Below, piece after piece: positions 20,848 to 33,858 of a stretch of 64,000 nucleotides of DNA (position 1 is its first letter; every line of letters begins with the position of its first letter). Made by a program: the position numbers and the translations under genes. The notes beneath the pieces are model-generated. The model worked only from the letters and a program-made list of their open reading frames with translations, searched no databases and was not told the origin of the DNA. This DNA comes from Chrysomallon squamiferum. Its lineage: Eukaryota > Mollusca > Gastropoda > Neomphalida > Peltospiridae. The stretch covers positions 4,465,681 through 4,529,680 of the forward strand of contig CM022676.1 in the NCBI GenBank assembly GCA_012295275.1, in the 5' to 3' direction.

Positions 20848-22336
20848 CATCATCACCATCATGCATCATACCAATAAACCTAGTAGGAGTTGTAGTAGTA
20901 GTAGTAGTAGTAGCAGTAGTTGTTGAGGTGGTGGTGGTGTTGGTCGTGGTGGCAGTGATATAGTACTGGTTATTATTATGTATACAATATACCCCTCTCT
21001 TCAAATCATGCTACGTAGTTCCAGACCTCATTAATGGGAATATTACCGATCGTGAAATATTTTTAGTATGATGTCTGTATAAAATAAATCCATGATAAAA
21101 CTTGTTCTGCTTGGACATCATTTTTCTTTATCAGGTGTGTAAAACGCCCAGTTGCTCACGAAAACAGGTTTGGTTACTCTGTTCAGGGTAATTGTTTAAA
21201 TTTAACTAGATTTATCTCCCTTGTACTAATACGTAAAATTGAGTAAAATACATAAAAAACAAACATAAAGATACAAAACATAAACAAACAACAGCATGAA
21301 TGAATGAATAAATGGATGAATAAATAAACGAAGCAACAAACAAACGAATGAATGAATAAATAAATAGTAGAAAGTAAAATAAAAACAAACAAATAAGTAA
21401 ACAAAGAAGTAAAAAAGAAAGAAAGAAAGAAACTAAGAAACAAACAAACAAATAAATAAGTAAACACATAAATAAATAAATAAATAAATAAGTAAATAAA
21501 TAAATAAATAAATAAATAAACAAACAAACAAACAAACAAAGAAATACTTCTTTTGTTTCGGACGTAGAGAACAACGACAATGACAATGATAACAGACAGA
21601 ACGAGGAAAGTTCCAAAACCGCTGCCAAATCCTTTTCCAAACTGACTGCTGTCTTCTGCAGGGCCTGAAAATTCATTAACACAAATAAAAATATGTCACT
21701 GAATTAATATATTGTTTATATATCTTCAATAATTAGTTAATTAGAATATTTGATATTATCAAATATCTTCACAGATTAGTTAATTATTTATTTCCTGGTG
21801 CTAAATTATCTTCATTTAAAACGTAACTTCATTGATATTAATTGTATTTTCTGTAAGAAACATGCATATACGCATATTACACAAACACATAATGCATAAG
21901 CACTGAAACAGAGTCGCAACCAGACACTTACATATGTACATACAGACAAACATACACATATATTTTCATAAACATACACACATATGGACCTAGGTATGAA
22001 GAATCAAGATAACGTACAAAGAAGAAACGATTCCAAAGATTTTCTGACTGCTGTTTTCACTTTGTTTTCCGCCTCACAATAAAATCCTTCCCAGTCTGAA
22101 CAAGATGTCACTATCCAACTGTACTCCAATGTCGTGGCGTTCTGAACTTGGTGCAGCAGTTGTCTCCCTTTCAGTATTTTAATGGCGGAATTCGGATTAC
22201 TGTCCACGTTACATACAAACGTTGCATTTAGTTTATTCTCCCTTGCCTTGTTAATTACATGTTCAGTGAACACTTTCGTCTTAATGGACGGTTGGTCTGG
22301 AGTGAAAAAAGTAGACTTTAATATTTCTCCATCATT

Positions 22337-22408
<72 letters not shown>

Positions 22409-22875
22409 CTATCTGAATAGTTTTTGTATAACTATTTCATTATCTGTATTCAAAAGTAAACGAAAAATCAAATGAAGTAAAACTCACACATAACGTTAAT
22501 AACAATTTTGCTATCTGATGTTTGGTTCGTATCAGGGTTAGAAGCAATGCAGGTGTAGACGCCATCTTGAAATTTCGTGATATTAGTCAGTGCCAGTAAT
22601 TCGTTGTTACTGACAATCTGATTGGTCAGTTCCCATCTGTAAACGCATTTGATAAAACAATCGGCTTTGCATGATAATGTGACGTCACTTCCTTCCTCTA
22701 CAGTGATGTCAGATGAAGAATTGACTCGAACTGAACTATCGGGACCGTCTGTAAAAAAAAATTAAATTGAAATAAAATAAAATAATAATAATAATTAATA
22801 AATAAATAAATACATCAATGGTATTGGTTTGTTTCTATTTTATCAACATGATCGTCATCATCATAATCATCAGTA

Positions 22876-22937
<62 letters not shown>

Positions 22938-23586
22938 GTAATTGCTATTCTTATTGTTATAGTTATTCTTATTGTTATAGTTATTCTTGTTATTGTTGTT
23001 GGTATTGTTGTTGTTGTTTGGCAGACTATAAGAAAACTGCATAATGTTTAAATGGTACAAGCTTACCCTATTTTTACTATAATTAGTTTCTTACTTACAA
23101 TGTACAGTCAAATGAAGTGTTTTTTTAGCAGTTTGGTTCGTATCTGGATTTTCAGCCGTACACACATAGAGACCTGTCTGTGATCTATTAATATCAGCCA
23201 ATGACAGAATGCTTGTGTTACTTATGATGTTATCTGCGATCTTCCATTGATAATTACACGTGATGAAACACGTCGCCGAACAAGACACTGTGACGTCACT
23301 TCCTTCCACAGCAGTCAGAACAGTCGAAGTATTCAGTTTGAGTGATGTTCCAGGACCATCTGACAAAAAAAAACAAAAAAAAAAAGACATTATCAACATC
23401 ATCACCATCATTATCGGCAGCTTCATCATCATTTTATTCATATTTTCGTTTTATTCCTACTCATGGTAGAAATTATAGGTTACTCGTATTGTTAGTTATG
23501 GATGTTGTCGTCGAAGTGATGGTGATAGTGTAGTGTCTGAGTTGTTGCTGTTGGTACTATAATTATTACTAATGTCACAACTATTT

Positions 23587-23631
<45 letters not shown>

Positions 23632-25044
23632 TATATATTTATTTATTTTCCTAATATTTTTGCTGATATATTTAGTTTATTGTTTTGTCATCATTAACAG
23701 TACATATTTCATAATAATAAATAAAACTCATTTTCTCTCTCACATCCAGTTTTATTTCATTGCTTTATTTATCATCCATTAGGACCGGTAATAATATTAA
23801 GAATAAACAAGTTAATTTTACCTCTCACTCCCAGTTATATTTCATAGTTTTTAATCATGTTACAGGTACAGTAATAATATTAATAATAAAAAAGTTAATT
23901 TTACCTCTCACTTCCAGTTTTATTTCATTGCTTCCTGAAGAAAAACCACCACATCTCCATACTGTTCCATGTTGACTGAGTTTCACTGATTTTATTGTCA
24001 GAGTGTGAATATCAGCTGAACAGGTAAAAGTGTATTCTTCTGGATGTTTACTAAGAAAATGACATTGACCGTATCTTCCTGCTTCATTCATCATGTATTC
24101 TGTGTTATTCTCAAACCAGAAAATTACAGGAGCAGGAGCTCCTCGACAGGTAAAAGTAAAAGATGATCCAACAACTGCGTATTTGTCTGATGTTGTTAAA
24201 CTGCGATACTGACCTTAAATTTAAAATAATAAAAAAAAAAATTCAAATAATATTAAATGCATTTTATATAATAACATTCTTGATAAGTTTTATGTTATTT
24301 TTATTTATTTATTTATTTATATACTATTATTATTAGTATGATTATTATTAGTATTATACTTTACGTTTAATTACTTTATATTACATTAATACGATACGCC
24401 ATATTATGGACTCTCATATCCTAATGTTATGTTATGTTATCTTATGTTATTGTCTCATGTTTTAATACAGATAAGTTTCAAAAATTCAAATCACGCTATT
24501 ACGCATATATTTTATACATTAGTCAACGAAACATAACTTCGACTCAGTCAAGATTTCACAGTTCCTAAATGAAATGGACTCAGGCACAGAAAAATGGCTC
24601 CCTCTCAAAAGACAGACAGACAGCCCATAATACGGACACGCCATTTGACAGACAAAACTCTTTATTGGGTCATATATCCTGTACACCCCTGACTGATTTG
24701 ATGGTATGCTCCATTCTGTTCATACAAGCAAGAGGGAGAGCCTAATTATAATCTGGTAAATGTAATTAATAAATCTACAAATAAATCTGTGAATAAATCT
24801 AATTTTATATAAGTTTGTTCTATTTTCTGTATTTAGTTGTATCAGACTATTCCATAATTTATTACATGTAATATTCAAGGTAAACGGCAGGTCATTAGTA
24901 AATGCACTCAACCGTGTCTTCTGTTGTTTATGCTAGACTATTCTATATGAGAAGCCTGTCTTTTGGGAGGAATATAAAATACATACCTTGTACGTAAATT
25001 ACACATCCCAGTAACACGAACACACAGAATAACTTACAACTCAT
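19969..25044 (-). CDS. IgSF gene 3: complete four-Ig type I receptor with one ITAM
   Basis: Exons on the minus strand: signal peptide 25044-24987; V-like Ig 24213-23905; Ig 23359-23099; Ig 22748-22488; Ig 22296-22018; transmembrane 21664-21548; cytoplasmic 20740-20710 and 20426-20380; terminal 20081-19969 (stop TGA 19971-19969). All junction phases agree, giving about 491 residues. Each Ig exon keeps its cysteine pair: FTFTC/WRCG, VSCSA/YVCTA, LSCKA/YTCIA, FVCNV/FYCEA. The membrane exon has FGSGFG and an uncharged helix ending VRNKR. The tail has VYYNV (a YxN site) and YSSL-x8-YDVI, an ITAM match whose second half (VPYDVI) also fits an ITIM. The family resembles animal IgSF immune-type receptors; ligand unknown. 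It is the best candidate for the functional, more ancestral-like member of the cluster. Splicing is inferred. Confidence 0.75.
20745..21000. repeat. (AAT)n / (GTA)n trinucleotide repeats
   Basis: AAT and AAG runs at about 20743-20848 and GTA/GTG runs at about 20893-20955, between the transmembrane and cytoplasmic exons of gene 3. The open frames here are repeat translations. Confidence 0.9.
22342..22404. repeat. (CT)n microsatellite
   Basis: Homologue of the (GA)n tract at 10458-10555 in the other arm, shorter here. Confidence 0.95.
22878..22936. repeat. (ATT)n microsatellite
   Basis: ATT run followed by TTATTG/TTATTC variants in the intron between the second and third Ig exons of gene 3. 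Confidence 0.95.
23099..23359 (-). other. second Ig exon of gene 3, absent from genes 1 and 2
   Basis: Intact phase 1-1 Ig exon of 261 bases (VSCSATC ... LYVCTAENPDTNQT). It shares length and the TNQT ending with the following Ig exon (22748-22488), so the two look like tandem duplicates. The matching interval of gene 2 (9310-9923) has no counterpart, which indicates loss there or gain here. Confidence 0.7.
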
Positions 25045-25340
25045 TTCCAGTGTTTTAGTTTTAACTGAAGTTAATAAAAATATTGTTACTTTTTTTTCTT
25101 CACTGCTTTCTCGATTTTACTGCTGTTAATGTAAAAGCAGTTTTCGGCGCCTTCTTGTTGAACTTTATTCTGGTAACTTATGAAGTTTTATTTCCTGTTT
25201 CATACACAATATGAACACTAGTCTCATTGGCTCTGCATATTTATTAATAAACTAAATCCACTCGACTGAATCAGAAAAATACATAATGCAACCTGAGATA
25301 TAATACACAGCGTTGTATTTTGAATAGTTAATTCTGCTTA
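25045..25340 (-). promoter_or_regulatory. conserved 5' block of IgSF gene 3 with CCAAT
   Basis: Near-identical to the block before gene 2. The CCAAT (ATTGG on plus) is at 25226-25230, at the same distance from the ATG as in gene 2. Function inferred. Confidence 0.4.
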
Positions 25341-25439
25341 GAATGTTTTTTCTTCTTCTTCGTTTTCTTTTTCTTTTCTTTTCTTTTATTTTATTTTCTT
25401 ACTAGTTTTTTTATTATTATTATTGATGTCCGAGTGTAT

Positions 25440-25562
25440 TTATGTACGTTTATAAGTATGTGTGAAGGAGTTTTATCTTACAGGTGTATGTAATTCCATA
25501 TTTGCATTTATATAGATATATACATAGACATGTAGTTAAGTATATATGTACGTATGTATATA

Positions 25563-25617
<55 letters not shown>

Positions 25618-25743
25618 GTATGTGTGTATATGTGTGTGTTTACATACATATAAACATATATAAACAAACATACACGCAGGCACACACACACACACGTGTA
25701 TGTAATATTTAAATATATATATAGAGAGAGATATATATGTAGC

Positions 25744-25775
<32 letters not shown>

Positions 25776-26157
25776 GCAGGTAGGTTGTATATGTGTATGT
25801 ATGTATGTTGCTTGTGTGTGTATATACATACATATATACATACATATACATATGTGTGTGTGTGCGTGTGTTTGTAAGTAAGTGTGCGTCTGCATTTTTA
25901 ATAATTAGAAATCTTGGTCATTTTGAATTGTGGCGTAACCTAGGCAACATGGATGTTTGCCAAGTTTTGTTTCTTACGTCATGACATGACTTTGTCAGTT
26001 TTATTTTGGTATGTTGTAACTCTACCGCTCTGTTCAAAACCAGCCATGCATGGAAAAAGACGAACAAAAAATGTAACCCAAAAACCTAATACTCTTTCTG
26101 TCAAGTCACTGAGTAGCATACTCTTTCTATTGTGTTCGGTTTATACTGGAATATGTG

Positions 26158-26211
<54 letters not shown>

Positions 26212-26220
26212 TGTGTGTTA
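25440..26220. repeat. microsatellite-rich block upstream of gene 3
   Basis: TA (about 25567-25604), TATG, CA/GT tracts with a long GT run at 26153-26215. Mirror image of 6965-7760. No gene. Confidence 0.85.
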
Positions 26221-26517
26221 TTATTGTTGTTGTTTTGTTATTATTATTATGCTTACTTTATTACATATTTTTATATTGTATTACATTATGTTACGTTGCG
26301 TTACGTTATTCTGTGTAATGTACTGTCATATTACGATACATTATGTTATCCTATCTTGTTTTTTGTTATGGTTTCATATTTTGATAAATATATTTCAAGA
26401 CTTCATGTTGCACAGTTATTACCATTAGTCATCCACAAATGACGTCGACTCCACATTTGGTAAATGAAACGACACTAACTCAGATAGAGATAAATAATTT
26501 GAATATAAAATACATAC

Positions 26518-26566
26518 CTTGTACGTACAATACACATCCCAGTAACACGAATAACTTACAACTCAT
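26518..26566 (-). CDS. orphan short signal-peptide exon upstream of gene 3
   Basis: Encodes MSCKLFVLLGCVLYVQ and ends in phase 1 at caag|gtatgt. Mirror copy of 6618-6666. It could be an alternative first exon of gene 3, splicing to the V-like exon at 24213. Confidence 0.45.
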
Positions 26567-26599
26567 TTCCAGTATTTTAGTTTTCACTGTCGTTAATGA

Positions 26600-27946
26600 A
26601 AATATATACTGTCTTAGCTACGTTTTTCTGTTTTAAATTCTTCCTTGTTTTCTTTCCTGTTGATGCGTCACCACGTTTGCTTTCGGTTTCGTAAGTAAAA
26701 CACCCTTTATATTCTTTGTAAAATAGACTGTAATGGACTGTAATCTGTAATAGAGTGGATTCAATCGAAGGACTTCTGCAGTCTAAGAAAAGAAAGTCTA
26801 CACGAAACTGATTATACTTTGAGATTTTATATTATTATTATTTAACGTTAGTGGTATTAGCATACATTTATTTAATAATGGTATGAATTATTGACAATGT
26901 TTTAGACCAGGCATGGGCAAGCTTTTTTCAAGAAGCTGGCCACATGAGACATGGCTCATCCTCAGTTGGGCTGCTGTTACTAATTTAGGCGATTTTGTGT
27001 TTTTACGTAGAGTTAATTTATTACATTCTTCATTTTCATTTACTTCAGGAACTGTTATAATAATATAAAAAAGTGACACGTGTTTTAGTATATTAGTAGA
27101 TGGCAAAATAGACTCATGTTATAAAATTTGAACTTAGGTTATTTTCCTTGTGAAATTAGGCGGGCCACTCAGAAAGCGGCGCGTGCCGCAGTTTTTTATG
27201 ACTGGTTTAGACGAATTCGTACGAACGAGTGGACATACTGACGTATATGTTTATGAAAAGTAGGAAGATATGGTTTATTTTGTTCGTTTTTTTTATTATT
27301 ATTTTTTTATTATTTTTTTTTTTTTTTCGTTTTTCTTTTTTTTTTTTATTATTAAAACACGCGCAATAACGCCTACATTTGTTTGTTCAGATAAAATAAC
27401 TGATTATACCACCACCCTCTGTAAACATCACTGCATCCGTTTGTCACACGAGATTTGCAGGTGTAATTCATGACGATATGAAACAGAACCATGTGAAAGA
27501 TTACTTACACCGATAATGTTGTTTGTAAATGCATTCGTCACATAACAAACTGAAAAAGCGTAGAATCTGTCGTGTATTCTTCAGTGTTAAAGGAGAGAAG
27601 TTAAAAATGTTTGTTTATGAAAAGAAAATCTAAAGAAATATGTTGCGTAAAGTCAGAATATTTTGTTTCTCGATAATATGTCAACCTTAACTGGGCCTCT
27701 TTCAAACGGCATATCCGCAGTCGACATTTTGAAAAAAAATAAAATAAAATAAAAATATTTTATAGAAATAATCCTGATGTGCAGACAACCCGAAACCATT
27801 TTAGATTATAATAAATAGTCATCTGCTTGATTCAAATATTTGGAAAAGCGAGGATATAATTAGTAATAATGTTTATTCTCAGGAAAACGATGCGAATAAT
27901 CTTAATAAGAAAAATAATTTCTATGTTTCTTTTCTTTATTTATTTC

Positions 27947-27994
<48 letters not shown>

Positions 27995-28490
27995 TTTTGC
28001 GTCCTCCTGATTATGTGTATATTGAGTGTCTGTGTCTTTAAATTAAAAATTAAAAATAGATAAAACCGTTAAAGTACTGGGAACACAAATCAACTGGTTA
28101 GATTGGGAATTAGCTTAAAGAGATTAGCAACGGAGTGATAATAATAATCATAATAATAATAAGAAGAAGAAGAAGAAGAAGAAGAAAGAACACGTTGGAT
28201 ATACTAAAATGTTTCTTTTTTTTCTTCTTTTCTTTTTACAGAATAACTGTAAACAGTCGAATACACAACAAACAATACACTGACAAATTACGTCATCTCC
28301 GATCATGCGTAAAACCTTCGAAAATGTTGTCTTTTTCTACTATGTCGACCGTCTTGAAATATTAACCAGCAAAAAATAATTTCCACCTTCAAAAGTTGAA
28401 TGCATTTTAATCTATGCCGTTCCGATAATTGATATATATATATATAACAATTTATAAGAAATCCGCTAAATAGATTATATCTATAAGTCA
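26600..28490. other. non-coding outer part of right arm
   Basis: Mirror of 4640-6600. Contains poly(T)/ATT tracts (about 27290-27350, 27950-27993) and an AAG run near 28160-28185. As it begins about 30 bases past the GAREM-like stop codon, it probably includes that gene's 3' UTR and polyadenylation region. No coding gene seen. Confidence 0.55.
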
Positions 28491-28523
28491 CGAACTTTTT
28501 TTTTTTTTTTTTTTTAATCTCTC

Positions 28524-29424
28524 TCAGTGTGGAATGTGTCCTGTGCGAATGAACTTCATCATTCTCATTGTTTCTATTCCTGTAAATTTAAATTCTTCTT
28601 TCAGGATCTGTTCATTGAAATCAGCGAGAAGGCAACCGTCAACGAATTCTTTTTTAAACGTGTCAGTATGTCTCTCCAACCCTAAAGTTTTCATCACTTC
28701 TCCAACCTCAGATATTGATAAACCCGTCAATCTTCTCTCTCCACCTTCGCCTTCCGTCATTTTCGTAAAAACAGCCTTTCCTCTGACGTAATCATCTTCA
28801 CTGTTGCTGGTGACGTAATCTTCTTTGCTGGTGATTTTCACGTCACTCTCACTGCTATCTTCGGCGACGCAACCATCACTAGTATCTCTAGTGACGTAGT
28901 CAGCACTGTTAGCTGCGTTGACGTAATCATCTTCTCCACCTCCAGTGTAATCCTCGTTACCTCTTCTGACGTAACTAGTCTTCTTTACGTAATCATAGTC
29001 GCTAGTTCTATTTTCGGACGTGGATGACGCGTCTTCACGTGACAGGACAGAGTGGCGAGGTGGTAAGGGAGGGGGGATGTCATCAGTACTCTCATTACCG
29101 GGTGGCTCTATGGGTGGTGTCAGGGGCTTTTTTCTATAAATAGGTTTCTCAGATACAGCAGTCGGGACGATTTCCTTTTTCGCAGACTGAGTTATCTCTC
29201 TTGATTGGAAATGCGAAGAGTCGGACAAGTTCACGTACTCTTGTTGATCTTTCGCAAATCTGAAAAATCTGTCAGGTTCTAGTGTCTCGTAAATATTGTC
29301 TCCTTGAGTCGGGTCCACATCCATTTGTTTGTACAGAGCAATATCTGGAGAAAAAAATTAATAATAATGATAACACAGAATACAAACACACACACATACA
29401 TACATACATACATACATACATACA

Positions 29425-29457
<33 letters not shown>

Positions 29458-29934
29458 TACAGATTCCTGCATGTATACATACCACTGGTGCTACTCTTAC
29501 TATTGCTTCAAATACTACTACTAGTACTTAAACGAATAATAATAATAATAATAATTATAATTATAATAATAATATTTATTTAAATCAACTAAAAATAAAT
29601 AAGAACTGTAGAAATAAACAAAGAAAGAAAGAAAGAAATAATATGACAGTCGAAAAAATCCTAAATAAATTAATAAAAATTTCTATAAGAACTAACACAT
29701 TTTTTTTTTTTCATCGAGTTACTTTACTTACCTTCGTTTCCTATTTTCTCATCGAAAATTATATCCTTGGCGGCTGTTTCGATATCCTCAAGAAACTGCT
29801 GAAAATGTTCTTGCGTCATATCTTTTATTCCTGTTACTAGAGACACCAGAACGTTCTGAAGATAGAGTGGAATCAGAATCGTGTGAGTTTCCAGAATTCC
29901 TGAAAATAAGATGTGATACAATAATTAGATATCA

Positions 29935-30029
<95 letters not shown>

Positions 30030-31555
30030 CATAGACAGACAAAAGACAGACAGAAAGAGACAGATAGACAAGGTTATCAAAGCATACCTTCACAAATGCA
30101 GTTTGCTATGCAGTACGATTCATCGTACATCCCAGAAACTGTTATTTTTCCAAATGATTTTACTCTGGTTTCAGTGTTACCCACATCAAATCTGCATTCA
30201 TCTGACACAGCGAACTCAACCTGTACTGGCAGCGAGTGACTGGACAAAATGTCTGACAATAACTGATCCTGTCTGCCTGTCAAATTAATAAAGATGATAA
30301 TTAAAACAATAGCATATATGGTAAAATAATAATATAGTAAAGTCATCATATAGTAAATACTCATATGGGGTAAAATTATTATTATTATTTTTAGTACAAA
30401 TATCTTTAGTGATTAAATTGCATCATACTATACTTCATAATAATTATTACATCCTATTGCATTACATTACATTATGTTATAATACATTATTAGTATTGTG
30501 TTATGATGTTATATTATATAATATAGTCCATTATATGGCATAATAATAATATAGTAAAGGATAATATTAGTATAGTATAATATGTCGGTAAAATAATACA
30601 GAATGGTCTAATATACTATTGTAGTTGTCTAATGCAGTATAGTGTAATGTAGTGATGTGATAATAGCATAGCATTGTTTGTTATATATTATATTGTATAG
30701 TTACAGAGCATGGGTAAATGAAGTGTTTTAGTGTTCAGTAATATAGTATTGTGTAGCATAGTATAGTGGTATAATGTAGTTTAGTGCAGTATAATACAGA
30801 ATGGTCAATATAATCTAGAGTAGTGTTGTTTAATGCAGTGTTGTATAATATAGCATAGTATAATGTACTGCATTGTTTGTTATAATATAGTATAATTACA
30901 GTATGTTTAGTGCAGTGTATTGTAGTGTTTAGTCATATAGGATAGTATAGTATAGTGCGGTATAGTATAGTAATAGTAGTTTAGTATAGTATAGTATAGT
31001 ATAGTATAGTATAGTATAGTATAAAAAATATAATCTAGTGTCGGTGTGGTCTGATATAGTGTAGTTTAGTTTACTGTATGGATGTGCAGTGTACAGTATA
31101 GTATAGTATAGTATAGTACAGTATAGTATAGTATAGAATAATATAGTTTAGTACAGTGTACACTAGTACAGTATAGTATTGTATAGTATAATATAGTATA
31201 GTATAGTTTAATATGGTACAATAAAGTATATTATATTATAATAATATAGTATAGTACAGAGTAATATAGTACAAAACAGTGTATTATATAGTATAGTTTA
31301 ATAGTATAGTACAGTTTAATGTATAATAATATTGTAATGTAATGTAGTGTATCTAACACTATAGTGGTACAATAGCGGTATACTCACGTTTGTTTTTGGT
31401 GGTACAGACATGGAAGGGTAAAGGGTAGTTTAAGGGTATCGTGATGTTACGTCCAGAGCTATCTTTAGCGATCACTCTTGTCTGTTTGCAAACAGAGTCT
31501 ATTCTCATCATCTGAGTATAACAGAGAGACAATTATATATATATATATATATATA

Positions 31556-31599
<44 letters not shown>

Positions 31600-32908
31600 A
31601 TATGCAATGATCATGGTGATATAAAAATAAATATTCTATATACACAGATACGGACACAAATAAATTAATTAATTAAATATAACAAACGAAACAGAAAGAC
31701 CTTAGTAACTTCTGGATCTCCATTCATAACAAACACAGACGTATTTCTTTGTTACTTATATTCTGAAATTTCTGCCACTGCGTTTTAACGTACCTGTCCC
31801 ATCGCTATCGTATCCAGATCCACGCCCCCGTCGTATCCTTGCGTTGCTATGATGATTTTGGGTAAATCGTCCTTGTACGCGTCATGAAAATCTCTCAGTG
31901 TAAAATTTTCTCCGCCATGTTGGAAAATGGCGTTCTGAATCTGAATATGGAATGAAAAATGAGTAATTTGAGTTATATATGTATATGAATATGGGGGACT
32001 GTGAATGTGAAGAAGATGATGAAGATGATGGAAATGATAATGCAGTGATCATGGTCGTGATGAGAACAAAAATAATAAAAGCCAAAATACCAATAAATAT
32101 ATATAAAAATATATATATATATATAAAAATTATCTTTATGGTTATGATTACGACGAGAACAATAATAAGTATAATGATGTTGTTGATGACAGTAGTAAAA
32201 ACCACAGTAATAACAACGACAGCCGCTAGTTGGCGCAACGAACAACGTAACATCCGGCCAGCATCCCGCGTCTCACTTGTTTACTTCATGTGGTTACCTC
32301 GCCGCGGAAGCGTCTCTGTTGTGTTGTGCTCGCGTTTTGTGCCGTATTTTGCCGAATTTCCACGATCCTAACAAAGTGAATGCAAAGGACAGTGCTGAGA
32401 ACAAGAAGCGGATGATCTCCATTAAATTAAAACTTGAATTCATAGAAAAACATGAGCGTGGTGTGCATGTAGTCGATTTGGCTAGGCAATACAAGCGTAG
32501 TGCTTCTACGATACATACCATGCTGAAGCTGAAGGTGTCTATAAGGCTGTAACTCCAGCCAAAGGCGTTAAAATAATTTGTCTTATCTCCAAGATAAATA
32601 CACTTTACAAAACCAGTTTATTTCTTTCCATTCTCTTTTATTTTGTTTTTATACAATATTTGTCATTTATAAATACATTTTTCTTATTTAAAAATACGTT
32701 ACAGAAAAATAGTAAATAATAAATAAATTAAAATTAAAAAAAAAATAAAGACATTGGGTGGATTTTCGGCGGATGGAACGGATTAATGTTATTTCAATTA
32801 AATTAGGAGCAAACTGAGATACGAGCTCGGTCACAGAACGAATTAAACTCGTAAGTCAAGGTACCACTGTATATTAATTCTTTAAGTGATGGTTTCAAGG
32901 CAATACTG

Positions 32909-32957
<49 letters not shown>

Positions 32958-33693
32958 TATATATATATCCACCCTAACCACCCTATTTTTTTAATTTATT
33001 TTTATTTTTATTTTATTATTTACTATTTTTCTGTAACGTGTTTTTAAATAAGAAAAATATTGTATACAAAAAAAATAAAAGAGAATGTAAAGAAATAAAC
33101 TGGTTTTGTAAAGTATATTTATCTTGGAGATCAGACAAATTATTTTAACGCCTTTGGCTGGAGTTACAGCCTTTATAGACTCGTTCAGCTTTGGCATGGT
33201 ACATATCGTAGAAGCACTATGATCATAAAGCCTAGCCAAATCGACTATATATATAATAAAATAAAATATAAATTAAGAAAAAAAGAAAGAAAAAAAAAAT
33301 TACCCTATTCTGTTTTTTCCCTTCTGTATCCTGAAATGGGTTAAAAGTAGACATAGTTAGAGACAGACAGAGACATATGAGGTAGAAACATACATACATA
33401 CATACATACATACATACATACATAAAGTCATTGATATATATATTTGTGTGTACATACGTACGTACATCGAAATAAATTGATGCATATGTAGAGAGACTAA
33501 CAGACAGAGAGACAGATAAACAATCTGAGAAAAGATAGATACTGAAAGGTGTAGAAGGAAAATAAAGAGTTTTTGTTATTTATGTTATAGTTTCAGAGTA
33601 AGTCTAAAAGTACGTATTTAGAACTGTTTTTCTCACTTTTAACTGCGGGATTCTGCGCCATTTTCCACGATAAAACTGCCATTCGGTTCCCAT
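28524..33693 (-). CDS. GAREM: GAREM-like adaptor (CABIT domain, Tyr/Pro-rich linker, SAM domain)
   Basis: Six coding exons on the minus strand: 33693-33637, 31934-31794, 31511-31388, 30276-30088, 29899-29732, 29344-28524, with consistent phases (0,0,1,1,1), about 499 residues. The first five exons form one CABIT domain (FTLRDFHDAYKDDLPKIIIA, then IPLNYPLPFHVC, then LPVQVEF). The last exon holds a tyrosine-rich linker with NIYETL, QEYVNL and DDYVNA (the last two fit the Grb2 SH2 rule YxN), repeated DYV units, and PPPLPPR. A C-terminal SAM domain starts near LTGLSISEVGEVMKTLGL. GAREM proteins are substrates of activated receptor tyrosine kinases that bind Grb2/Shp2 and modulate ERK signalling. 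Human GAREM1 is longer (near 880 residues); here the linker is short. The start is the ATG right after an acceptor-like site; a leader exon ending at 34305 would be non-coding. Confidence 0.8.
29396..29453. repeat. (ATAC)n microsatellite
   Basis: About 14 CATA/ATAC tetramers in the intron before the last GAREM-like exon. Confidence 0.95.
29939..30024. repeat. (CT)n microsatellite
   Basis: About 86 bases of CT repeat in a GAREM-like intron. Confidence 0.95.
30430..31380. repeat. degenerate TATAG-type pentanucleotide array
   Basis: Nearly a kilobase of 'tagta/tatag' motifs with scattered variants. Perfect stretches lie near 30978-31022 and 31095-31130. It occupies most of the intron between GAREM-like coding exons 3 and 4. 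It looks like an old, decayed satellite-like array. Confidence 0.8.
32220..32873 (+). mobile_element. Tigger/pogo-like DNA transposon remnant
   Basis: The frame at 32277-32552 encodes the N-terminal CENP-B/pogo-type helix-turn-helix of Tigger transposases (IKLKLEFIEKHERG, VVDLARQYKRSASTIHTM). The catalytic DDE part is missing. The downstream end, read on the minus strand from about 32873, is 'tacagtggtaccttgactta' followed by 'cgagtttaattcgttctgtg', a typical Tigger terminus next to a TA target. It is therefore an internally deleted element in a GAREM-like intron. The left terminus was not located. Confidence 0.7.
32985..33245 (-). mobile_element. second Tigger-like fragment, inverted
   Basis: Reverse complement of about 32480-32760 with point differences and small deletions. 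It contains the HTH remnant (ARLYDHSASTICTM) and the same 3' sequence ('aactccagccaaaggcgtt'). Together with 32220-32873 it forms an inverted pair about 225 bases apart. Confidence 0.7.
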
Positions 33694-33741
33694 CTTCGGA
33701 AATAAAAATAATGAATAATGAAACATGCGTTTGATATAAAC

Positions 33742-33858
<117 letters not shown>

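Larger units (their letters stand above)
18229..28493 (-). repeat. right arm of the large inverted duplication (contains gene 3)
   Basis: Reverse complement of the left arm, with gene 3 as counterpart of gene 2. It is shorter (10.3 against 13.5 kb), mainly because it lacks the extra ITAM cassettes and the intron insertion. It also has about 1.3 kb (18413-19740) not matched on the left. It ends in a poly(T) tract about 30 bases past the stop codon of the GAREM-like gene. Confidence 0.8.

Noticed and set aside
29396-29453. CRISPR-like array
   Set aside because: Short tetranucleotide microsatellite with no spacers, in animal DNA.
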